A DNA stretch of 64,000 nucleotides, taken from Oreohelix idahoensis. Taxonomy: Eukaryota; Mollusca; Gastropoda; Stylommatophora; Oreohelicidae. Of the stretch, positions 1 through 13,800 are shown piece after piece. Positions within the stretch are counted from its first letter, which is position 1, and every line of letters starts with the position of its first letter. A model generated the notes under the pieces. It made no database searches and had not been told where the DNA came from. It saw only the letters and a program-made list of their open reading frames with translations. The translations under genes were made by a program, and so were the position numbers. The stretch covers positions 652,508-716,507 of the forward strand of contig JAMPIV010005824.1 of NCBI GenBank assembly GCA_024509875.1. The letters run 5' to 3'.

Positions 1-1707
1 GATAATGACAGAGATGGTGGTGGGATTAAGATAATGTGAGATAGTAGGACTGAGATAATGACAGAGATGGTGGGACTGAGATAATGACAGAGATGGTGGT
101 GGGATTAAGATAATGTGAGATAGTAGGACTGAGATAATGACAGAGATGGTGGTGGGATTAAGATAATGTGAGATAGTAGGACTGAAATAATGACAGAGAT
201 GGTGGTGGGATTAAGATAATGAGAGATAGTAGGACTGAGATAATGACAGAGATGGTCCGGCTGAGATATGAAAGAGATAGTAGTGGCATTAAGATAATGT
301 ATGATAGTAAGACTGAGATAATGACAGAGATGGTGGTGAAAATAAGATAATGAGAGATAGTAGGACTGAGATAATGACAGAGATGGTGGTGGGATTAAGA
401 TAATGTGAGATAGTAGGACTGAAATAATGACAGAGATAGTAGTGGGATTAAGATAATGTGAGATAATGGGACTGAGATGCTGATATAGTGAGGTGGAGAG
501 AACAAGAGAGATAGTAACACTGAGATAATGGCAGAGATAGTAGTGGGATTAAGATAATGTGAGATAATGGGACTGAGATGCTGATATAGTGAGGTGGAGA
601 GAACAAGAGAGATAGTAGGACTGAGATAATGACAAAGATGGTGGTGGGATTAAGATAATGTGAGATAGTAAGACTGAGATAATGACAAAGTTGGTGGTGG
701 GATTAAGATAATGAGAGATAGTAGGACTGAGATAATGACAAAGTTGGTGGTGGGATTAAGATAATGAGAGATAGTAGGACTGAAGTAATGACAGAGATGG
801 TGGGACTGAGATAATGACAGAGATGGTGGTGGGATTAAGATAATGTGAGATAGTAAGACTGAGATAATGACAGAGATAGTAGTGGGATTAAGATAATGTG
901 AGATAGTAGGACTGAGATAATGACAGAGATGGTCCGGCTGAGATATGAAAGAGATAGTAGTGGCATTAAGATAATGTATGATAGTAAGACTGAGATAATG
1001 ACAGAGATGGTGGTGGGATTAAGATAATGTGAGATAGTAAGACTGAGATAATGACAGAGATGGTGGTGGGATTAAGATAATGTGAGATAGTAAGACTGAG
1101 ATAATGACAGAGATAGTAGTGGGAATAAGATAATGAGAGATAGTAGGACTGAAATAATGACAGAGATGGTCCGGCTGAGATATGAAAGAGATAGTAGTGG
1201 CATTAAGATAATGTATGATAGTAAGACTGAGATAATGACAGAGATGGTGGTGGGATTAAGATAATGTGAGATAGTAGGACTGAGATAATGACAGAGATGG
1301 TGGTGGGATTAAGATAATGTGAGATATTGGGACTGAGATGCTGATATAGTGAGGCGGTGAGAACAAGAGAGATAGTAAGATTGAAATAATGCCAGAGATA
1401 GTAGTGAAACTGAGATAATGACAGAGATAGTAGTGAAACTGAGATAATGACAGAGATAGTGGGACTGAGATGCTGATATAGTCAGGTTGAGAGAACAAGA
1501 GTGATAGTAAGATTTAAATAATGACAGAGAGTGGGACTAAGATAATGACAGATATTGAGAGAGATGCTGACAATGCCAAAGATGGTGCTGTGATAATGAC
1601 AGAGACATTATCACTGAGATATTGACATAGAGAGTTACACTGACAGAACAAGAAAGATAGTGAGACTGAGACAAGGCCAGAGACAGAGCGACTGAGATAA
1701 TGACAGA
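1..1707. repeat. Composite minisatellite, about 53-bp unit
   Basis: Tandem array built from two related half-units, one around GATAATGACAGAGATGG and one around GATAATGTGAGATAGTAGG, alternating with point changes, short deletions and larger higher-order copies (for example the variant with CCGGCTGAGATATG at about 255, 930 and 1170). It decays towards 1700. The array continues past the left edge of the window. ORFs over it are by-products of the repeat. Confidence 0.95.
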
Positions 1708-1779
1708 TGCTGAGTGATTGGTAACAAAATATTACTCAGTACAGTGAGAAACAATCATAAAGAAGCATTCCTGACTTAC

Positions 1780-1816
1780 TTTTCATGTTCCACCATGTCC
1801 AATATAACTGGAGGGG
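1780..1816 (-). CDS. DGKZ/DGKI: DGK micro-exon: [13 protein letters not shown]
   Basis: The acceptor CTGACAG precedes 1816 and the donor GTAAGT follows 1780; length is 37 bp (2 + 11 codons + 2). It encodes (A)[11 protein letters not shown](K), matching APPEILDAVEENGE between ankyrin repeats of vertebrate zeta. It is the last exon visible; the rest of the ankyrin region and the C-terminus lie beyond coordinate 1. A long tandem array begins within about 75 bp of its donor. Confidence 0.88.
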
Positions 1817-4800
1817 CTGTCAGGCAGAATAAAAAATGATCACAATAATGAATATGAAATACTCATGTTAATATAATATTAATAATGTTTGCATGAAAGG
1901 TGACACAACTGCTTTCATTTTCCCTTAGCCTGCCAAATTATTTATTTCCTATTTCCCTTGGGAAAACAATTCAATATTTTTAATCTTTCCTTCAATTGTA
2001 TGCAGTTACTTCAGTTCCCTTTATGTTTCATATCTTTCATCTTCCATCTCGCCACTTTTCTCTCTCGCCCTGTTACTCTTCAGTTTCTTGCAGATTCACA
2101 TATTAATGTGCACTTCCATTTCTTTTCAGGGTCGATCTTTGAGCTCCATGTGAAGCATAGATCTTCAATCAGTGTCTTTTACATCTCTTTGTGTGGTTTT
2201 CAAGGTGATGACCACCTCAGTTGCCTTAGCTATCTCAGGCTTTTACATCTCTTAGTTTAACCACCTCAGCCTTTGACATCATTTAGCTTAACCATCTCAG
2301 CCTTTTGAACTATTTAGCTTAATCACATCAGTCTGTTACACCACTTAGTTTAACAATCTCAGCCTTAGACACCACTTGGTTTAACCATCTCAGTCTGTTG
2401 CACCACTTAACTTAACCATTTGTAATGTTGGTCTAAACTTCTTGTTTATGCATGCATGACCAGTCTGATCTTCTATCTTATGGGGGGGTGGGTGTAAAGG
2501 TTCCCATGTCAAGCCTATTGAGGCATATTGGGAATACGGTGTTAGGCCCGTATTTTCGACCATCAGCGCACTAGGGGTGATGTGGTCAGCATCACGCCGG
2601 CTGCCTTAACCTTCCCAGAGTTGTTCTGGTACCCAATTCATGAGGCTTTGTTGACCCCTGAGCCGTTTGCGGTCTAAAAAATCCCCCCTCAACTGGGGAT
2701 CTTCTATCTTATGCTCTGGTAATATCCCTGTTGCTTTATGTATTTAAAAAAAAAAAAAAAGTAAAAACATGCCTCCTCCTATAGCAAGTTGATCTGAAGC
2801 ACAGAAGCTATAGATATTTCTTTATTTTCATTCAGTGTCTCAACAACTGTACAACAAGCCTGATGTTCAACTGTACGACAAGCCTGATGTTCAACTGTAC
2901 GACAAGCCTGATGTTCAACTGTACGACAAGCCTGATGTTCAACTGTACGACAAGCCTGATGTTGCAGTGGTCCTTCTCTTTCTTTGTCTCTTCTGATACC
3001 CCCGGGAACTAAACGTGGCAACAGTATGTTGTCTCTTTCATTTCTTTCTCTCATGCCACATACAAAATCATCCATCTTTTTTATTCAGTATCAGCTTTTC
3101 TACTGAAGTCTCTAAGCAGTTTCTGTTGGGCTATAGCTCTCTCTTGTCTGTGTCTCCACTGGTACAGCATAATTTATTTAAATAATATAGAACATATTAA
3201 ATCCTAATAGTCTAATAACAGGACTCTGTAAAGTCTTACCATTGTCAATTAGAAACTTGACAACATCCTTATGTCCAAACCTGGCAGCATGGTGAAGAGC
3301 GGTCATTCCATACTGGTCTGTGGCTAACAAGTTTGCTCCCTTGTGATTGAGCTCTGCAATCTGAAAACAGTACAAGAAACTAACAACTTTATAAACACGT
3401 GCACAGTAACAAGTTTCACTCTCAAATATTCCTCTTTTTTTAAAGGCCATGCTCTCTGGCTTAGATGATCTGTCTCTCTAAAATTTCCAGTCCATAACTG
3501 TGCTTTTAATTACGTCACTGACTTACTATTCATTCATTAATCACCCATCAGCTTCCTAAGGAGCATATACTGTCAACAAATGTATACCAAGCCATCTTGT
3601 CATGTTCCATTAGTTCAATGTCTTTCACATGTTCCATTAGTTCAATGTCTTTCACATGTTTTCTTCCTTGTCATGTTCCATTAGTTCAATGTCTTTCACA
3701 TGTTCCATTAGTTCAATGTCTTTCACATGTTTTCTTCCTTGTCATGTTCCATTAGTTCAATGTCTTTCACATGTTTTCTTCCTTGTCATTTCTGTCTCCA
3801 GGTCTCCTCTCCATACATTTTTTTGTCTACGTCTGCTTCTCTTATGCTCGGGATTCTAGAACAAGGACTGCCTTGTAATGCTATCAACAGATTTCCTCAG
3901 TGTGTGTCCTACCAATTTCCAGCATCTTCTTCTCATCTCTTGTTCAACTGGCACTTGTCTTGAGTTCCACAATGGTGACCTTGTTGACTTTTACAATGAC
4001 ATGTTGTTAAACTGTCCAGTTTTTTCTCCCTTTGTTGCTCTCATTCTCTGTTCCCATCATAATTTGCACGTTATCATAATCCTTTCTTATAACATACCAA
4101 ATAAAAGCAGAATGTTTTATTTAAGGATACTGTTTCACACCAGCTGATAAATTTAACTCTTTCTGTCCCAGAAAGTCTTTAGGTTTAACCCAGCCACCAA
4201 AACGGATACAGAATTTTTCTGCCACACCTGAGAAAATATCTTGTAATATATGAGAAAATAAATGTAAACTGGCTGAAAAATATAATATTCAGCTGTTGCC
4301 TATATACACCACATTTGTTTTATACCATCTTGTTGTTGTTTAACTAGGGCTGCTGAGCGTTTTGCTCTTATGCAGCCAACACCAAGTTGAAGAGTCCTTG
4401 GTATTATCTACATTGTAGATCAATGGTTTTCCTGTGGCTTGTCTGCCATTCTGAAAAATGGTGAGTTGAAGTCATGAGCTCCAGTAGTTTCACCAGCTTG
4501 GCTTGCATTTAAAGGACCATCATATCTGGTCTCAAGTTGGAAGGAAGAAGCGTATGGCCTACTGTGCATTCTCCGCCATCTAAGGGGGCTCTTCAAATAT
4601 GCAGAACTAAAATACTGTGCTCTGGTTCTGGGCTCTCCCAAGGAATCATCACATCCTATACAAAGCCACTTCTCAGCTCTGCTCTGCCCATCATGGGATC
4701 CATAGTGAGATCCTCTTACACACAGGCAACTAGGTAAAAGCCAGACTTATGTCTGGGGCTCAAGTGACTCCCCTAAGTTGAAGACTCCTTGGTATTATCT

Positions 4801-7800
4801 ACACCAGGGGTATATAAGGATGATTCCAGATATACCTCTATGCATGTTTTATACCATGTAAATTGCAAGCATGGGAAAATATGCAAATAATTAAGCGGGT
4901 GTATTAAGTGGCACTTGCGAGAATAATGCAGCACATTGTGGTCTGTCATACAGCTCTTAGGGTAGAAGTAGTTAAAATTTACATTTTGAAAAAAAAACAA
5001 AAAACTAACGAACACGCAGGCATTCTTTATGATCCACCCATGTGCTACCACGGCCAGACTGGGGAACAAAGAATAGTAATACTCCAACATACCCTGCATG
5101 TCATAAAAGGCAACTAAGGAGGGTTGAACATGGAGCAGGTTACTCTATCCAGTAGACATTTTAAGCCACAAACAAACAAAAAAATCCAACAAAACAATAT
5201 TAATGAGTCAACTGAAGAAGTCATTTGACTCAGCCATCCAAGACAGAAGAAGGTCCTCTGGTAAAGAGACAAATGACGCAGTCCAGAGAAGGCCAAAAGG
5301 AGTCTTGACTGCTGACACAGCTTTTTCTTCTAGGAAAGTCTCCAGAATCGGCACTTGAAATGTTTGTTAGAGAACTGGAGACAAACAGGATGGGGGTGAA
5401 GAAGATATGGAAAGACTCTGAGCAGACGGCACGGGACAGGAAGACGTGGGCATAAGTTTGTTGAAGGTCTATACTCCTTTGGAAGCTGAATTGTGATGAT
5501 GATGATGATTGTTTGTGATCAGCACTTAGATCTAATCAACAACTTGATGTATATTTATTTTTTGGACTTCTTGTCTATAAATACTTGCAATTTACCTAGA
5601 CCTTAGCGTTATAAATCTGCAAGCTCCTACAGAGGTAGCACTCATTACGTGTACTCATTTTTAGAAGTTAGTTGGGTAGTCACAGCAAATAAATGTTGCA
5701 AAATACAGCGGTTGATAGAGTTGGTAAAACATTCAGGGAAAACAAGCCATAATACATGACATTACCTTTTGAATTTCTCCTCTCTTTGATGCATCTAGTA
5801 ATTCTGCAGAGCAGATGAAAACAAGAAGTCTAAGCATTATTTTACAAGTAATGCATGATCTAGGCAAAATACAGAACTGAGATGATATTTACTTACAGGA
5901 CACTACCAGCAGACGATGTGTAATGAGAAAGGATACTACAAGGAAGGTCAAGGTAGTGTCATAGCAGATACTGTCGTATGGGAGTTAAGTGTTAGAGACC
6001 ACTTACTAGGACCCAGGTTTATGAGGTAGGGTGACTAGTTCCCTTCCTGAATGCCTTTGCCCTCCCTGATTTACAAGCAGAGTCAAGTACCTTTTTACAG
6101 CTGGGTAGGCTGGAGCATGATGCTTCCTGGTTTCAAATCCAGTAACTTTGCCTCAAGAAGCAAGCACTCTAACCATTTTGCCACTCAACAATCTACTATA
6201 AGGAATGATTACTAGACACATTTGAAGTAAACAAAGGCATGAAACAAATGCTGTGAGTGAGGAAACAGTGTGAACAGGGATTCTAATAGATTGAAAAGGT
6301 GTGACACAGATAGAGAGTGATAAGAAACTATATACAGAGCATTACTGCAAGAGGTAATCTGATCATCAGAAGTGTGCCTCCAGTCAGATAAGTGTTTCAG
6401 CCCTCTAAGCTTCTCTACACTCCAGTAGGGGCAGGTTTGTTCCCCCCTCCCAAGTAGGTCAACTGCCATTTCCCTGTTTTTTTTGTACCAGCTGATAAAC
6501 TAATATTTGTTTGTTTGGGATGTGCTAAATGCCTTGTTTTCAAGAAGTGAATATTTGTAATGCTAGATGTGGTTTTCCTGCTTGCCTTCAACCTTGCCAA
6601 GTCTGTTGTAGTAGCTCACTTATGTAGTACTTTGTTGTGTCACCACGCACATTGCCAATGTTTGATAGCGATATGCCGGGAGTACACGTTCTCAGTTTTA
6701 TGTCACCACACATACTGCCAATGTCTGATAGCCATGTACTGAGAGTACACATTCTCAGTGTTGTGTCATCACATATACTGCCAATGTCTGATAGCCACAT
6801 GCTGGGAGTACACGTTCTGTGTTTGCTTTTCTGGGCATGGGGGCAGTAAGCAATCCTTTGATTTTCCCATTTCACAACGTCTGCAGCTGATAGTGATCAT
6901 ACAATGATCTGATAATGAAGTTGAGCCTTCATGGTACCATATGCTTCTATATTGTTGTTCCATGTCAAGGAAATCTGCAGAGCTCCATCCAATGTTGGCC
7001 ACTGGCCTTGTTACGCTTGTTTGTACTGCCTTTTTTTTTTTTGTTGCATCCTCTTACCACACTCCACTTCTAGGATTTCCTGAATTACCATATCTTTGCC
7101 TTCCTTGTTTGTTGCTTGATGTCATCAAGACAAAATCCCCATTTATTAATGTGGGTATGATTCTCCTTTAGCCTGAATTCAGTGAGGACATTTAATACAA
7201 ACTTAATTTTTTAAAGTGTTTATTTGCACTCTTACGTTTATCAAGAGTTGACAGAGCTGATGGCTTGTTGTCTGCGGTTGCACTTGCAACAGCCTTGAAC
7301 AGGTAGTGTTTCTCCTGGGTTGATGCGGAAGAGTTGGGGCTGCCAGGTTCGGAGCTGTCAACAAACAAAAAAATTAAAATTTATACTTATATATATTTTT
7401 TAATGATATAATTTACAAAAATATTTCAGAACAAGTTAAAGCAAAAAAAAGGAAGTAATATTTTCAGTCTTTGATATTAACTTCTAAACTGATAATACCT
7501 TGCATACTGAATTTTATTGATATTAAATATTAACTCCTACTTGATAAACCAATAACATCATTTCTGACGTCAATGTTAAAATGTATAATATCTTTTACCC
7601 TGATTCCGGCTTCAAAAGAACAGTTGGGCGGCCAGAGCTGAGGTTCAAAGATGTGTGTAAGAGAGACCACAGCTGAGGTTCAAAGATGTGTGTAAGAGAG
7701 ACCACAGCTGAGGTTCAAAGATGTGTGTAAGAGAGACCACAGCTGAGGTTCAAAGATGTGTGTAAGAGAGACCACAGCTGAGGTTCAAAGATGTGTGTAA

Positions 7801-10800
7801 GAGAGACCACAGCTGAGGTTCAAAGATGTGTGTAAGAGAGACCACAGCTGAGGTTCAAAGATGTGTGTGTGAGGTTCAAAGATATGTGTAAGAAGAGACC
7901 ACAGCTGAGGTTCAAAGATTGTGTTGTAAGAGAGACCACAGCTGAGGTTCAAAGATGTGTGTAAGAGAGACCACAGCTGAGGTTCAAAGATGTGTGTAAG
8001 AGAGACCACAGCTGAGGTTCAAAGATGTGTGTAAGAGAGACCACAGCTGAGGTTCAAAGATGTGTGTAAGAGAGACCACAGCTGAGGTTCAAAGATGTGT
8101 GTAAGAGAGACCACAGCTGAGGTTCAAAGATGTGTGTAAGAGAGACCACAGCTGAGGTTCAAAGATGTGTGTAAGAGGTGCATGTGGGCACAGGATATCA
8201 ATCCAGCAAACTGGGAGAATGAAGCTACCGATCACACCAAGTGGTGATGCTCTCTACGGGCCCCCCCCACCTCAGATTGGGCGAAAAGAAGCTCTCGGTG
8301 CAAGGAGAAGAGAGGAGAAAACATCGAAAGGAACCCTAGGAAAATAAGCAGCTGAGGGTTGTCACCACAGGGGCGCATTCCCATTGTCAGTTATGACTGA
8401 AGGGCTATTATTATGATGATTCAGGCTTGGATAATGTCCGTTGTTTCATAGAAATGTCACAAACTACATCAGACCAAAGATAAAGACTACACCTAACAGT
8501 TGATGTCATTAAAGGCAACTAACATGAGGATGTGCATGGGGCCAGGTGGCTTCATCATGTAAAACTAATTGTTACACAGATCACATGACTTCTTTGGTGG
8601 TGGCTTCTTGCAAGGGACCACCTGTAGTGGTGGCACCATTCTCCACAAGAAGTAAAGTAAAAAAAAAAGGTAAGTGAATGATAAAGACTTGGATATTAAA
8701 ATTATTTTACAGCTTTTCTGCCTAGCAGTACTAATGTTAACTACAGTTTTAGATTTGAAAATGTCATCTTTGCATATAAACTTCCAAACATGGCAGGCTG
8801 AAATGAAATAGATGTGTACTTATAGAAATATACAACCCAGTCAGGCCTCACTCCTAACATTTATGCTAAAAGATTGTGAGAAATAGTCACTTCAAGGTAC
8901 AACGGCAATTGATTATCTGCCTAACATGCAAATGTTGATAGCTTATGAACAAGTACTGTTCAAACTGCTGGAAACAATTTTAAGCTTCTAAATTGTAAGT
9001 TATATGTTTTGAAATGAACCTAAGCTCTAAACTATTGGTATAACCTTCCTATAAAGTATATACAAAAAATGTAACAAGAGTGGGTTTCCTTGAAAAACTC
9101 TATCAATCATTAATCTATAGCTCAGCAAGAAGCATAGACCTTCAACAAACACATGCCAAGTCCTTCCTGTCACGTGACATCAGTTCAAGTTCTTTCCACG
9201 TCTTCCTCATCATTTTCACTTCTGTCTCCAATTCTCTTCTCCATGTGCTTCGTGGTCTACCTCTGCCTCTCTTACCCTAGAGGTTTGAGAACAAGGACTG
9301 CTTTGTAATGCTATCCACAGGTTTCCTCAGCGTGTGTCCTATCCATCGTCATCGACTTCTTCTCATCTCTTGTTCCACTAGCACTAGTCTGGTTCTTGTC
9401 ATCAGTTTCACATCAGTGATCTTGTCATTCCATTTCAATCCCTCTATTCTACACAAGCACCCATTTATGAAAGTCTGTAGCTCTTTGTTGTTGTTTTTGT
9501 TGTTCTCCATGTTTCAGAGCCAAAGAAACACATTACAAGAGGTAATTTTCATGCAAGACTACATCACATGCACAACAAACAGTCTCCACTTACACAAAAT
9601 TAGGAGAGGGTGCAATATGCTGTAACAGCTACAAAATAGTGTGCTAATTACCACAGTGTGTACAAGATAACAAAGGCCTTACAAATACCAACGTAGCATG
9701 TTACTTCAAGCACAGAATAACATTTAATGATAGTGACATCTTGAAAACTAACAATAAACAGATGCTACACACTGTGTATGTCTAGACAACATAGCTCACA
9801 TTTGCGTAACAGTGGCATGAAGAGATGAAGAAAAGCATGAAGAGAGTACATCAAAGAAAATAATCTACCAGCTGTGCATTAATTTTGTCCGTTCTCAAGC
9901 AGTTTCATACAGACAAGGTCTGTCTACAAATGACATATCATTACCCTTCTGGCCCCTCCAAAGCACAGGACTTCAACTAATACACGCCTAGCCCATCTTT
10001 CTGGACAGTGCTATTCATTTGTGTTTTTTCCATGTCTTTTTTGGTTTGGTTTTAAGGACCATCTTAATTTCACACGGACAACTCCATCAGTGCTCCAATC
10101 TCCTCCCTTAGATCACACAAGGAGGATCTCAGCACATAGCACAAACTCCGTAGCACCAGTGAGGATCCCAATGTGCGTATACAGGAATCCCACAATGAAT
10201 AAATATTTATTTGATGGGCAGGTTTCCTAATTTTTAAATTTTGCCAGGCCATCAGCTGCATGGCCTACTCTTTACAATTTTCAACTGCAGAAGAGTTTTT
10301 AACATGCGCAACTTGCACATGAGACCTCCTATTTATCAGAGAAGGCTAGGCATTTGATCTCACTACTCAGGAGATGGAAAATGACATCGTTAGGAACCCT
10401 GGTTCAAAAAATTACCATCAATTATATTCCTTGTGCTGGGAGCAAACCTTCAGAACTAGAGGTGGATGTGATACCTTTAAGCCATTCCGACCCCTTGTCT
10501 TATTTACTCCCATCAGCATCATCCATCATCCTCATCAAAACCCTTGAGCTCTCCAAGTTGCCTGCCCTTTGATATCTACTCAAGGTCTTTCCAAGCCATC
10601 TTCATCCCTTTGGTTTCTGTCTTCAGTTTTCTTCTCCATGTGTAAATGGCTTATATACAATGAATGTGATGATTTATTTCCAGCATCATTTTTAGAAGCT
10701 GGGCATATGATCATGTGTTAATAAATATTAGAACCTGCACACTGTTCACTAAATGTGAATCTTAGGACTACCATGTAACTCCATGAAAAATGCAAACAGT

Positions 10801-13800
10801 CATAATAAGATCATGCAAGAATAATAATAATAATAATAAATTCTTTAAGCACCAAACATGGCGCATAAGGCAGAAACCAGTGCTCTCCAGGTTGTTCGTT
10901 GTGATGCCACTCCTCTTAGCTCTTGCACATTATTTAGGCCCAACGTTCTTCCTTCTCTTATTATTGTTCTTCTGAGTGTTTCTTTTGGTCTCCTTTTTTC
11001 CTCTTACCCTCAGGAACCCAAGTGAGCGCCTGTAGTGGTATTCTGTTGTTTTGCATTCGTAGGACATGACCGATATATGACCATCGTCTTTTCCTTATAT
11101 AGTCGGAGACATATTTCTGCCTAGAGTCTTCTCTTATTTGTCGATTAGTCTTGAATTCTTTCCAACTGATGTTCATGAGTTTTCTAAGACATTTGTTCTC
11201 GAATGTATTCAGCTTTTTCTCCAATGATTTTGTTATTTTCCAACTCTCACAACCGTATGTTAACACTGAGATAACATTTGAATTAAACAGACGAAGCTTG
11301 GTATGTATATTCAATGATCGTAATTTCCAAATGTTAGATAATCTATTGAAGGCGCTAGCTGCCAAAGCAATTCTAGTATGGATTTCTCTTGTTGTGTCAC
11401 CATCCTGAGTCATTTTACTGCCTAAATAATTGAAACTTTCAACTTTCTGTAGTTTTTCCCCGTTCAAGATGATATCAAAGGTCTCGTTAGAAAAGTTCAT
11501 AGCTTTAGTTTTAGAGGCATTTATTTGGAGACCTATTTTAACCGAGAGATGACACAAATTATTTACTGCTTCTTGGGATTGTCTGGGTGTTGAACTTAAG
11601 AATGCTAAATCATCTGCGAAATCCAGGTCCCCCAGGAATTTTCCATTTGTCCATTTTATACCTAATTGTTCATTGTGGGTATAGTTTCTCATAACCCAAT
11701 CAATAGCTATTCCAAAAAGTAGTGGTGACATAATACAGCCTTGTTTCACCCCTGTTTCTACTGTAAACCATTCTGTATTCCCATTATTTGTTCTAACACA
11801 ACATCTTGCATTGTCATATAGCGCTTTGATTATATTCACATATTTTGTTGGAAAACCATAGATTGTAAGTATCTTCCACAATGATGGGCGGTGTAGACTA
11901 TCAAAGGCTTTTTGAAAATTCCTAATAACTATTTAAATATAGGGTAGTATATTTTTATAGTCTTCATATATCACCAAGCATCCTTGGTTTATTCATGGAG
12001 GAATAGGGTGACAGATGTTGAGGTGCTGTCACGTGCAGGCCTTTGGGGCATGTATGCATTGCAAAGACAGCACAGGCTGTGCTGGTTTGGCCATGTCCGC
12101 CACAAGGAAGATGGTTGTATCCCAAAAGATATTTTCTACAGACAACTGACAGATGGCAGGGGAACAGGTGGGCAACCATGGCTGAGGTTTAGGGGTGTGT
12201 GTGGGAGGGGCATGGGTGCACTGGACATAAATCCAGTGGCCTTGGACGATGAGGCTGCCAATCCCACTGGGTGGCGATGCTCCTTGCGGCACCACCTCAG
12301 ATTAGGCAAAGGGAGGCTCTCACAACAAGCAGAGGAGAGGGGAGCACACCAAGAGGAACACCAGGAAAAGGGGCAGCTGGGGGCTATCACTTCAGGGGTG
12401 CATTCCCATAGTTATGACTGAAGGCGGGCTACTACTGCAATATCACCAAGAGCTAACGCTAAGTGACTGATGGTGGATCAAAGCATTAAGTCTTCATATA
12501 ATCCAGTCAGGAACGGTTAATAAATGACATAGAAAATATATTGGCAGTGGTGTTCCAAATGTCTCTCTAGCATGCATCTTGATTAATAAACAGCATTTGT
12601 ATTCTTCTTCATCTTTTGTTTCCTCCTTATAACACATGCAGCCACCATTGTAGCTGGGCCTCTTGCAGTAAAACTGTATCAACATATTCGTCTGCTAGCA
12701 GTAATGGTCTCTGTAGCAATTAGTTTTATATGATGAGTTTGCCAGCCCCCACCATGGACAACCTCATATTAGTCTCCTTGTTTGACTTTGCCTGAGGATG
12801 CAGTAATTCTACTATTTCTTTGTCTCTTCAGAGACCCTCGGAAACTACACAGGGCAATCAGCATTTTTACACAACTGTCAAAATCGTGGAAATAAAAGAC
12901 AAGAAGCTGATTAAATGTAAAATCATGGTAACATAAACTATATTAAATCACATGAAGAATAAGGTACTTTGGAATCATTACAACCAAAGACATAAAATGC
13001 AAAACTGTAATTAAACACAGGATTACAAAAACCAGAGCAGATTTTCAAAACAAAAATTAAAGAACATATTAATTAAGTAGTTTCCAGGGGATCTCTTTGA
13101 GACAAAGAAAGAATAATAATTCCGTATGGATATTAACATAGGATATTCTTGCATACAAACCATTACCACAATCCAAAACATGCACGTCTGTTGTGAACAG
13201 TTCTTGTTAATATATTTATTGAAAGCCAATCACACAAGACCATATATTTATCATTCTATTATATCTGGTGTAATGAGAACATAATTCAGTGATCTGACTG
13301 AAGACCACATTAGTGTAGCGCTAAAAAATCAGGAAGAGGTACATAGAACTCAATGCTCATCTGGGGTTGGGCGTTAGTGCTAGTATACAGAACAAGACTG
13401 CCTGTAGCGTATAATGTAACATAAATCTTTATCTGTATATTCTAATGTACAGTGTAACAACCACCTTTACCTGCCTATTCTAGCCTGTAAGGTAACAGAC
13501 ACATCTTTATCTTCATATTCTATCGTATACGGTAACTGATAACTCTATCTGCATATTCTAACATCTAAGGTAACAGACACCTTTATCTGTATATTCTAAC
13601 CTATAAAGTAAAAGATACCTCTATCTGTATATTCTACCCCATAACGTAACTGATATCATTATCTATATACCTTAATGTTAAAGATAACAGACATCATTAT
13701 CTATATACTTTAATGTATGAGGTAACAAATACTTGTATTTTGGTCTGTATATTCTAACATATAAGGTATAATAGATACCTTGATCTGTATACTCTAACAT

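Noticed and set aside
3361..3450. Methionine start upstream of the ankyrin exon
   Set aside because: A clear AG acceptor lies between it and the ankyrin codons; the upstream part is intron.
5000..5300. Possible small gene on the minus strand (5114-5296)
   Set aside because: No splice-consistent homology; nearby sequence is shared with repeats at 59290, so likely retroelement debris.
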